Shown piece after piece: positions 34,901 to 43,500 of a stretch of DNA of 64,000 nucleotides (position 1 is the first letter of the stretch; each line of letters starts with the position of its first letter). The notes under the pieces are model-generated. The model was not told the DNA's origin. It worked only from the letters and a program-made list of their open reading frames with translations, and searched no databases. The DNA lies in contig CALSRO010000003.1 in NCBI GenBank assembly GCA_943788775.1, positions 186,001-250,000 on the forward strand, given 5' to 3'. Source of the stretch: an uncultured Flavobacteriales bacterium (GTDB lineage Bacteria; Bacteroidota; Bacteroidia; Flavobacteriales_G; Salibacteraceae). The position numbers and the translations under genes are program-made.

Positions 34901-37900
34901 TCGGTGTCTGCAACAGCATCAAACGTGAGCTGTTTTGGTGGATCTACTGGTTCTGCTGCCGCATCAGCTTCTGGAGGAACATCAGGTTACACCTATTCAT
35001 GGAGTAATAGCGGAAGTGGAGCAACAATTACCGGTTTGACTGCTGGAACATACACTGTTACCGCAACTGATGCTAATGGTTGTACAGAAACAGACGCAGT
35101 TACAATTACGCAACCCACCTTATTAGTAGCATCCATTGGAACTCCAACCAATGTAAGTTGTAATGGTGGTAATGATGGTGCTGCAACCGCTTCTGCCTCG
35201 GGTGGAACTACCTCTTACTCTTATGCTTGGTCTGGAGGGGGTGGATCTGCTGCCGCTGCAACTGGATTAACTGCTGGAACATATACGGTAACAGTTACTG
35301 ATGCCAACGGATGTACAGATACCGAATCGGTATCGATCACCGAGCCTACTGCTGTCGTTGCTTCAATCGGAACTCCAACCAACGTAAGTTGTAATGGTGG
35401 TAACGATGGTTCTGCTACTGCTTCTGCTACAGGTGGAACAGGAACAATAACATATGCTTGGTCTGGTGGTGGCGGTTCTGCTGCTACTGCTTCTGGACTC
35501 ACAGCTGGAACATATACTGTAACTGCTACGGATGCTAATGGTTGTACCGATACTGAATCGGTAACGATTACTCAACCAACTGCTGTTGCTGTATCAATCA
35601 GTTCTACGAACTCAAGTTGTAATGGCGGTGCGAACGGAACGGCTACCGCAAGCGGTTCTGGTGGAACGGGAACCATCACTTACGCCTGGAGCAACGGTGG
35701 TACTGCTGCTGCTATCTCTGGATTGACAGCTGGTACATATACCGTGACCGCTACTGATGCTAACGGTTGTACCGACTCTGATGACATAACAATTACCGAA
35801 CCTACTGCTGTCGTTGCTTCCATTGGAACTCCTACCAACGTAAGTTGTAATGGTGGTAGCGATGGAGCAGCTACTGCTTCTGCAACGGGTGGTACAGGAA
35901 CAAAAACTTTTGTTTGGTCAACGGGTGCAACAACTGCTACAGCTTCTTCATTAGCTGCTGGAACGTACACAGTTACTGCTACTGATGCCAACGGCTGTAC
36001 GGATACTGAATCAGTTACCATCACTGAACCTACGGTATTAGTAGCATCCATTGGAACTCCAACCAATGTAAGTTGTAATGGTGGTAATGATGGTGCTGCA
36101 ACCGCTTCTGCCTCGGGTGGAACTACCTCTTACTCTTATGCTTGGTCTGGAGGGGGTGGATCTGCTGCCGCTGCAACTGGATTAACTGCTGGAACATATA
36201 CGGTAACAGTTACTGATGCCAACGGATGTACAGATACCGAATCGGTATCGATCACCGAGCCTACTGCTGTCGTTGCTTCAATCGGAACTCCAACCAACGT
36301 AAGTTGTAATGGTGGTAACGATGGTTCTGCTACTGCTTCTGCTACAGGTGGAACAGGAACAATAACATATGCTTGGTCTGGTGGTGGCGGTTCTGCTGCT
36401 ACTGCTTCTGGACTCACAGCTGGAACATATACTGTAACTGCTACGGATGCTAATGGTTGTACCGATACTGAATCGGTAACGATTACTCAACCAACTGCTG
36501 TTGCTGTATCAATCAGTTCTACGAACTCAAGTTGTAATGGCGGTGCGAACGGAACGGCTACCGCAAGCGGTTCTGGTGGAACGGGAACCATCACTTACGC
36601 CTGGAGCAACGGTGGTACTGCTGCTGCTATCTCTGGATTGACAGCTGGTACATATACCGTGACCGCTACTGATGCTAACGGTTGTACCGACTCTGATGAC
36701 ATAACAATTACCGAACCTACTGCTGTCGTTGCTTCCATTGGAACTCCTACCAACGTAAGTTGTAATGGTGGTAGCGATGGAGCAGCTACTGCTTCTGCAA
36801 CGGGTGGTACAGGAACAAAAACTTTTGTTTGGTCAACGGGTGCAACAACTGCTACAGCTTCTTCATTAGCTGCTGGAACGTACACAGTTACTGCTACTGA
36901 TGCCAACGGCTGTACGGATACTGAATCAGTTACCATCACTGAACCTACGGTATTAGTAGCATCCATTGGAACTCCAACCAATGTAAGTTGTAATGGTGGT
37001 AATGATGGTGCTGCAACCGCTTCTGCCTCGGGTGGAACTACCTCTTACTCTTATGCTTGGTCTGGAGGGGGTGGATCTGCTGCCGCTGCAACTGGATTAA
37101 CTGCTGGAACATATACGGTAACAGTTACTGATGCCAACGGATGTACAGATACCGAATCGGTATCGATCACCGAGCCTACTGCTGTCGTTGCTTCAATCGG
37201 AACTCCAACCAACGTAAGTTGTAATGGTGGTAACGATGGTTCTGCTACTGCTTCTGCTACAGGTGGAACAGGAACAATAACATATGCTTGGTCTGGTGGT
37301 GGCGGTTCTGCTGCTACTGCTTCTGGACTCACAGCTGGAACATATACTGTAACTGCTACGGATGCTAATGGTTGTACCGATACTGAATCGGTAACGATTA
37401 CTCAACCAACTGCTGTTGCTGTATCAATCAGTTCTACGAACTCAAGTTGTAATGGCGGTGCGAACGGAACGGCTACCGCAAGCGGTTCTGGTGGAACGGG
37501 AACCATCACTTACGCCTGGAGCAACGGTGGTACTGCTGCTGCTATCTCTGGATTGACAGCTGGTACATATACCGTGACCGCTACTGATGCTAACGGTTGT
37601 ACCGACTCTGATGACATAACAATTACCGAACCTACTGCTGTCGTTGCTTCCATTGGAACTCCTACCAACGTAAGTTGTAATGGTGGTAGCGATGGAGCAG
37701 CTACTGCTTCTGCAACGGGTGGTACAGGAACAAAAACTTTTGTTTGGTCAACGGGTGCAACAACTGCTACAGCTTCTTCATTAGCTGCTGGAACGTACAC
37801 AGTTACTGCTACTGATGCCAACGGCTGTACGGATACTGAATCAGTTACCATCACTGAACCTACGGTATTAGTAGCATCCATTGGAACTCCAACCAATGTA

Positions 37901-38131
37901 AGTTGTAATGGTGGTAATGATGGTGCTGCAACCGCTTCTGCCTCGGGTGGAACTACCTCTTACTCTTATGCTTGGTCTGGAGGGGGTGGATCTGCTGCCG
38001 CTGCAACTGGATTAACTGCTGGAACATATACGGTAACAGTTACTGACGCCAACGGTTGTACAGATACCGAATCGGTATCGATCACCGAGCCTACTCCTGT
38101 CGTTGCTTCATCGGAACTCCAACCAACGTAA
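31997..38131 (+). CDS. SprB-repeat protein, N-terminal part
   Basis: 2,044 residues in one open frame. It starts with the signal peptide, continues with an N-terminal region carrying CGRF-like and WTSDGSMTFTG segments, and from about residue 590 with SprB repeats. Residues from about 1,042 to 1,957 contain the three 305-residue higher-order repeats (nucleotides 35121-37865). The frame is lost at about 38110, where one A is missing compared with the earlier copies (CTTCA-TCGGAACT against CTTCAATCGGAACT), after which it runs to a chance stop. The start is ATG 31997, which follows a 50-bp AT-rich leader after a TATCTTCG box. Confidence 0.85.
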   Translation: MRTFTKLIAVLAVSFFSINALNAQCTSTVDEFTQIEDFESGLQLLNNISGDDFDWTLSNTTTGTPTDNTGPTAAYQGDYFLYTETSNPVGTNDVAIVETACLDFDNNTSPWMSFYLHMYQGENSGWSQASSMGQLVVQVTTNPTATNPTWTTLSGGNFNSYNVNSWALFTIDLSSYANQTIKIRFRAQTGTTSGFAQRKAYGDRAIDSVYISDGMEVNKISCPGANDGSMYAEAKFGDEPYSYSWNTGDTTQSISGLSAGTYTVTITDSSNTTKVLVKTLVEPSVPDPDGLTASTNAICENFNNPVTLSIDFVEGDSIYTTTTAIAGDTGSQNTVGSANNWNINGTLPLAADSATFTFYYRGDMEAAAEYVSISSENGTTLGQSEPAGGQCQGSFSSNSFNVSPDSINAWTSDGSMTFTGTPTGMTRYCNAGGGNYFSWRAYITISYPVSQSIPYWFTSACDSVVANAVDSGYTVNVLPTTTTTYYVRFYNPSCDLWGDCDSITVTVNTQPTVVVTPSSAAYCGSSAATLVASGANTYTWLSPTTGLNTSSGATVQASPATTTTYNVRGESAAGCADTASVTVTVTSGPSASITGTNVTCNGGNNGAAAASVTGGTGSINYSWNTGATSSSITGLTAGIYTVTVSDGSSCTDAETITITEPSAIVINIATNNTCNGSSNGSATAFANGGTGTKTFLWSTGSTSNFIFGLAAGTYTVTVTDGNGCTNTENAVITQPSSPLTVSSTSITNVLCFGENTGSVTAAGAGGTPTYTYSWSNGATGATASGLTAGNYTVTVLDAANCFTGAIYTVTQPSSAVSVSITSSTNITCNGGNDGAATASGTGGTGTKTYVWSTGATTATASGLTAGTYTVTTTDANGCADTDDVTLTEPNAVSATFTTSNVSCNGGNDGSATASGTGGSGTYSSFAWTTGSTSATATGLTAGTYTVTVTDNNGCTGTASTTITHPTALSVSATASNVSCFGGSTGSAAASASGGTSGYTYSWSNSGSGATITGLTAGTYTVTATDANGCTETDAVTITQPTLLVASIGTPTNVSCNGGNDGAATASASGGTTSYSYAWSGGGGSAAAATGLTAGTYTVTVTDANGCTDTESVSITEPTAVVASIGTPTNVSCNGGNDGSATASATGGTGTITYAWSGGGGSAATASGLTAGTYTVTATDANGCTDTESVTITQPTAVAVSISSTNSSCNGGANGTATASGSGGTGTITYAWSNGGTAAAISGLTAGTYTVTATDANGCTDSDDITITEPTAVVASIGTPTNVSCNGGSDGAATASATGGTGTKTFVWSTGATTATASSLAAGTYTVTATDANGCTDTESVTITEPTVLVASIGTPTNVSCNGGNDGAATASASGGTTSYSYAWSGGGGSAAAATGLTAGTYTVTVTDANGCTDTESVSITEPTAVVASIGTPTNVSCNGGNDGSATASATGGTGTITYAWSGGGGSAATASGLTAGTYTVTATDANGCTDTESVTITQPTAVAVSISSTNSSCNGGANGTATASGSGGTGTITYAWSNGGTAAAISGLTAGTYTVTATDANGCTDSDDITITEPTAVVASIGTPTNVSCNGGSDGAATASATGGTGTKTFVWSTGATTATASSLAAGTYTVTATDANGCTDTESVTITEPTVLVASIGTPTNVSCNGGNDGAATASASGGTTSYSYAWSGGGGSAAAATGLTAGTYTVTVTDANGCTDTESVSITEPTAVVASIGTPTNVSCNGGNDGSATASATGGTGTITYAWSGGGGSAATASGLTAGTYTVTATDANGCTDTESVTITQPTAVAVSISSTNSSCNGGANGTATASGSGGTGTITYAWSNGGTAAAISGLTAGTYTVTATDANGCTDSDDITITEPTAVVASIGTPTNVSCNGGSDGAATASATGGTGTKTFVWSTGATTATASSLAAGTYTVTATDANGCTDTESVTITEPTVLVASIGTPTNVSCNGGNDGAATASASGGTTSYSYAWSGGGGSAAAATGLTAGTYTVTVTDANGCTDTESVSITEPTPVVASSELQPT
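35121..37865 (+). repeat. Three tandem, apparently identical 915-bp repeats (each four SprB units)
   Basis: The phrase TATTAGTAGCATCCATTGG recurs at 35121, 36036, 36951 and 37866, exactly 915 bp apart. The translated 305-residue copies are the same in all three complete units, and a fourth copy starts at 37866 and fades after about 240 bp. Each contains four SprB units of about 76 residues. The identity at the DNA level suggests recent amplification or correction. Confidence 0.97.
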
Positions 38132-38815
38132 GTTGTAATGGTGGTAACGATGGTTCTGCTACTGCTTCTGCTACAGGTGGAACAGGAACAATAACATATG
38201 CTTGGTCTGGTGGTGGCGGTTCTGCTGCTACTGCTTCTGGACTCACAGCTGGAACATATACTGTGACTGCTACGGATGCTAATGGTTGTACCGATACTGC
38301 ATCTGTAACGATTACTCAACCTACTACTGTTGCTGTATGCGTTCAGTGCATACAACGTCAAGCTGTAATCGGTGGTAACGATGGTGAAGCAACGGCTTCT
38401 GGTGCACGGGGACACACATCACTCTACTCTTGGAGTAACGGTGGCTACATGCTGCTACCATTACTGGACTTGACAGCTGGAACTATACCGTGTACCGTAC
38501 TGACGCCAACGGTTGTACTGACTCTGACTTCATAACTATTACTGAACCTACCTGCTGTCGTTGCTTCCTTCGGTGGATACCAACGTAAGTTGTAACGGTG
38601 GTAGCGATGGTGCAGCTACTGCTTCTGCAACGGGTGGTACTACGGCTTATACTTATGCTTGGATCAACTGCGTGCTACTACTGCTACAGTTACTGGTCTT
38701 GCTGCTGGAACGTACAGTGTGACTGTAACTGATGCCAACGGTTGTACCGACTCAGCTTCTGTTACTATCACTGAACCTGCGGTGCTTGTCGCTGCCACTG
38801 CGTAGACTGACAACG
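38110..38815 (+). pseudogene. Scrambled segment of the SprB array, frame-disrupting indels
   Basis: Within 700 bp the repeat sequence shows a lost A near 38110, stretches that match the repeats only with many small changes (38330-38600), a shift near 38660-38690, and a TAG at 38803 where the copies elsewhere have GCGGTAGATGAC and here GCGTAGACTGAC (one base lost, one gained). Short frames at 38056-38535 are by-products. The repeat codon pattern is in frame 2 before 38110, frame 1 after it, frame 2 again at 38585 and frame 1 from about 38695. Confidence 0.75.
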
Positions 38816-39177
38816 TTAGCTGTAATGGTGGTAACGATGGCGAAGCAACCGCTTCTGCTACAGGTGGAACTACGTCATACTCTTTTGCTTGGTCTAGTGG
38901 CGCTACTTCTGCTACTGCTTCTAACCTTGCGGCTGGAACATACACTGTAACAGTTACTGACGCCAACGGTTGTACTGATACTGAAACAGTCACCATTACT
39001 GAACCTACTCCTGTAGTTGCTTCTGCTGTTGTTGATAACAACGTAAGTTGTAACGGTGGTAATGATGGTGAAGCAACTGCCTCCGCTTCGGGTGGAACAA
39101 CTGGTTACACTTTCTCTTGGTCTGGTGGTGGCGGTTCTTCTGCTACAGCTACTGGATTAACTGCTGGAACATATACC

Positions 39178-40410
39178 GTGACTGTTACTGATGCTAATGG
39201 TTGTACTGACACCGCTTCTGTAACTATTACGGAACCTACTCTACTCGTTGCTTCTGCTGTTGTGGATGACAACGTAAGCTGTAACGGTGGTAATGATGGT
39301 GAAGCAACGGCTTCTGCTGCAGGTGGTACTACTACCTACTCATACTCTTGGAGTAATGCAGCTACATCTGCTAACATTACTGGACTTACTGCTGGAACAT
39401 ACAGTGTTACTGTAACGGACGCCAACGGTTGTACTGACTCTACTTCAGTAACTATTACTGAGCCTACACTCTTAGTTGCTGCTGCTTCGGTGGATGACAA
39501 CGTAAGTTGTAACGGTGGTAACGATGGTGAAGCAACGGCTTCTGCTATGGGTGGTACTACTGCTTATACTTATGCTTGGAGCAATGCGGCTACTACAGCT
39601 AACATTACTGGTCTTGCGGCTGGAACCTACAGTGTGACTGTAACTGATGCCAACGGTTGTACCGACTCAGCTTCTGTAACTATCACAGAACCTGCGGTGC
39701 TTGTCGCTGCCACTGCGGTAGATGACAACGTTAGCTGTAATGGTGGTAACGATGGCGAAGCAACGGCTTCTGCTACAGGTGGAACCACGACATACTCTTT
39801 TGCTTGGTCTAGTGGCGCTACTTCTGCTACTGCTTCTAACCTTGCGGCTGGAACATACACTGTAACTGTTACTGACGCCAACGGTTGTACTGATACTGAA
39901 ACAGTCACCATTACTGAACCTACTCCTGTAGTAGCCTCAGCGACAGTAATTAGCAACGTTTTATGTAATGGAGATACAAATGGCGTTGCCTTTGCAGCCG
40001 GAAGTGGAGGAACATCGCCATATACCTACACCTGGGAGAACAACAACACCAATGATACCGCATCAAATCTATTTGCTGGAACTTGGGGAGTTGAGGTAAT
40101 GGATGCAATGGGATGTATTGACTCTGCCTTTATTACAATTACCCAACCTGATACTTTGATCATTGGGTTAGATAGCATCACAGATGTAAGCTGCAACGGT
40201 GGTAACGATGGTGAAGCTACTGCTTCGGCCACAGGCGGAACAACAGCATATACCTACTCTTGGAGTAACGCGGCTACAACGGCTACCATTACAGGTCTTA
40301 CGGCTGGAACTTACAGCGTTACGGTAACGGACGCCAACGGTTGTACTGATTCTACTTCCATCACCATTACTGAACCTGCCACTGCTTGTCGCAGCAGCCG
40401 CTGTGGATAG
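39178..40410 (+). CDS. SprB-repeat protein, middle fragment
   Basis: A 410-residue fragment in frame 1 whose coding sequence is open from 38806; 39178 is only the first start codon. It holds SprB units with NVSCNGGNDGEATASA and a distinct pair of units with NVLCNGDTNG and WGVEVMDAMGC. These recur 1,832 bp further on, close to two 915-bp periods. No signal peptide is present, so it is not an independent gene. The frame ends shortly after 40381 through an inserted C. Confidence 0.6.
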   Translation: MTVTDANGCTDTASVTITEPTLLVASAVVDDNVSCNGGNDGEATASAAGGTTTYSYSWSNAATSANITGLTAGTYSVTVTDANGCTDSTSVTITEPTLLVAAASVDDNVSCNGGNDGEATASAMGGTTAYTYAWSNAATTANITGLAAGTYSVTVTDANGCTDSASVTITEPAVLVAATAVDDNVSCNGGNDGEATASATGGTTTYSFAWSSGATSATASNLAAGTYTVTVTDANGCTDTETVTITEPTPVVASATVISNVLCNGDTNGVAFAAGSGGTSPYTYTWENNNTNDTASNLFAGTWGVEVMDAMGCIDSAFITITQPDTLIIGLDSITDVSCNGGNDGEATASATGGTTAYTYSWSNAATTATITGLTAGTYSVTVTDANGCTDSTSITITEPATACRSSRCG

Positions 40411-40530
40411 CAACGTAAGCTGCAACGGTGGCTAACTGATGGTGGAGCTACTGCTTCTGCAACGGGAGGTACTACTGCTTATACTTATGCTTGGAGCAAC
40501 TCCGGCTACTACTGCTTCTATTACGGGTCG
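40381..40530 (+). pseudogene. Second indel cluster in the SprB array
   Basis: Compared with copies elsewhere, GCCATGCTTGTC reads GCCACTGCTTGTC (extra C), GGTGGCTCTGATGG reads GGTGGCTAACTGATGG, and AGCAATGCGG reads AGCAACTCCGG. Equivalent features on either side are 917 bp apart instead of 915, so the net gain of two bases explains the change from frame 1 to frame 0. Confidence 0.75.
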
Positions 40531-43500
40531 TGGTTGCTGGAACCTACAGTGTGACTGTAACTGACGCCAACGGTTGTACCGACTCAGCTTCTGTAACTAT
40601 CACAGAACCTGCGGTGCTTGTCGCTGCCACTGCGGTAGATGACAACGTTAGCTGTAATGGTGGTAACGATGGCGAAGCAACGGCTTCTGCTACAGGTGGA
40701 ACCACTACATACTCTTTTGCTTGGTCTAGTGGCGCTACTTCTGCTACTGCTTCTAACCTTGCGGCTGGAACATACACTGTAACTGTTACTGACGCCAACG
40801 GTTGTACTGATACTGAAACAGTCACCATTACTGAACCTACTCCTGTAGTTGCTTCAGCTGTGGTTGATGACAACGTAAGTTGTAACGGTGGTAACGATGG
40901 TGAAGCAACGGCTTCCGCTTCTGGTGGAACAACTGGTTACACTTTCTCTTGGTCTGGTGGTGGCGGTTCTTCTGCCACAGCTACTGGATTAACTGCTGGA
41001 ACTTATATCGTGACTGTTACTGATGCTAATGGTTGTGAAGATGCTGATGTCGTTACTATTACAGAGCCTACTCTGCTTGTTGCTTCTGCTGTGGTAGATG
41101 ACAACGTAAGCTGTAACGGTGGTAACGATGGTGAAGCAACGGCTTCTGCTACGGGTGGTACCACGGCATACTCCTACTCTTGGAGTAATGCAGCTACAAC
41201 TGCTAACATTACTGGACTTACTGCTGGAACATACAGTGTGACTGTAACGGACGCCAACGGTTGTACTGACTCTACTTCAGTAACTATTACTGAACCTGCC
41301 ATGCTTGTCGCAGCAACTGCTGTGGATAGCAACGTAAGCTGCAATGGTGGCTCTGATGGTGGAGCTACTGCTTCTGCCGCTGGAGGAACAACGGCATATA
41401 CATTCTCTTGGAGTAATGGAGCAACGACAGCATCCATTTCAAGTGTTACCGCTGGAACATATTCAGTTACTGTAACGGACGCCAACGGTTGTACCGACTC
41501 AGCTTCTGTAACTATCACTGAACCTGCGGTGCTTGTCGCTGCAACTGTAGCTGACAGTAACGTTAGCTGTAACGGTGGTAGCGATGGAGTTGCAACGGCT
41601 TCTGCTACAGGTGGAACCACGGCATATGCTTATGCTTGGTCTACCTCTGCTACTACTGCTACCGCTACTGGTCTTTCTGCTGGAACTTTCACTGTAACTG
41701 TAACAGACGCTAACGGTTGTACTGATACTGAAACGGTAACTATCACTGAACCGACTCCTGTAGTTGCTTCAGCAACACTTATTAGCAATGTGCTTTGTAA
41801 TGGAGATTCAAACGGAATCGCATTCGCAGCTGGTAGTGGTGGAACATCGCCATATACTTACGCTTGGGATAACAACAACACCAACGATACCGCCTCTAAT
41901 TTGAGTGCAGGAACATGGGGAGTTGAAGTGATGGATGCAAATGGATGTATTGATTCCGCATTTATTACTGTCACTGTACCAGACTCGCTTATAATAGTAC
42001 TTGATAGTATTACGGATGTGTCTTGTAATGGACAATCTAATGGTGCTGTTTCAGCAACTGCAATGGGGGGCACAACGGCTTATACTTACACATGGAGCAA
42101 TGGCGGATCATCCGCAAATATTACTGGCATCATAGCTGGCACCTATGGCCTTACGGTGACTGATGCTAATGGATGTATTGATACTAATGCATACGTGGTT
42201 AACGAACCCGATACAATTTCAAACACGTTTGCGATTAGTAATGTGAGTTGCAATAGTGGTAACGATGCGTATATGATTTCAACCCCTTCTGGAGGAACAG
42301 CTGGTTATACATTCCTTTGGAATACCGGTGCTACTGCTGACTCTATTGGCGGACTTATTGCTGCAACTTACACTGTAACTATAACTGACACCAATGGCTG
42401 TCAAAATGTGTTTACGGATAGCATTTCACAACCAGATTCATTGTTTGCTACGATTATACTAGAAGACTCTGCATTATGTGCTGGTGATTCATCAGGTATG
42501 GCAATCGCTGCTGCGACTGGTGGAACTACTCCTTACACGTTTAACTGGCCTACTGGATTTACGGCAGCTAATGATTCGCTTATCGGACTTCCTGCTGGAA
42601 ACTACGTTGTAACGATTGTTGACGCAAACGGATGTATCGATTCAGCTACAGCTACGATTGAGCAACCACAAGTATTAGCGCTAAGTATCGATTCAATGGT
42701 GGATGTTACTTGCGAAGGTGGTGCTAACGGATTTGCACTGTTAGGTGCAGCGGGCGGAACGACACCGTACTCGTACCAATGGGAAAATGGTGGAACTTCT
42801 TCCTCTAATGCGAACTTGAGCGCTGGTTCAACCATTGTTACGGTAACAGATGCCAACGGATGTTTTGACACTATTACAGTCACTTTGGGTGAAACATTCC
42901 CGTTGCCAATTGTTGACCTTGGAAATGACACGATAGTATGTGGTGCAGTGTATAGCCTGGGTGCTGGAGCGGCCACGTCTTACTTATGGTCAACGGGAGA
43001 CACTACTCAGTTCATCAATGTTGATTCTTCAGGCTACTATTCAGTACTTGCTGGAGATACAAACGGATGCGCAAATTCGGATACAGTACTTGTAGTGTTC
43101 AATCCACTACTCGCCTACTCTATCGACACCGATTCTAGTGATTGTGGTCTTTCGACTGGAAGTGCTGAAATCACTAACCTAGTTGGTGGAGGTAACTTCA
43201 GTATATCTTGGAGTACTGGACAAACAAGTGGACTTGTAGCGAACAACCTTTCATCAGGAAACTATGACGTAACAGTTACTGATCAAAACGGATGTGAGGA
43301 AGTTCAAAGTTTCACTATTGTAGATGGAAACGGAATTACATCTTCAGTGGTATCGATCGATGCTTCTTGTAATGGAGGCAATGACGGAATAGCAGTTGCC
43401 CAAGGAATTGGTGGAGCTCTTCCATATTCTTACAACTGGTCAAACGGTGATGTATCAGATACAGCCACTAACTTAATTGCTGGTATGTACTTGGTAACTG

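Noticed and set aside
35221..37896. Sets of identical minus-strand open frames inside the SprB array, at 915-bp intervals
   Set aside because: They arise because the coding repeats are GC-poor at stops on the other strand and are repeated; no start signals or protein-like composition.
38056..38535. 159-residue frame as a separate SprB gene
   Set aside because: It lacks a signal peptide, starts inside the previous repeat and ends in the scrambled segment; it belongs to the giant gene.
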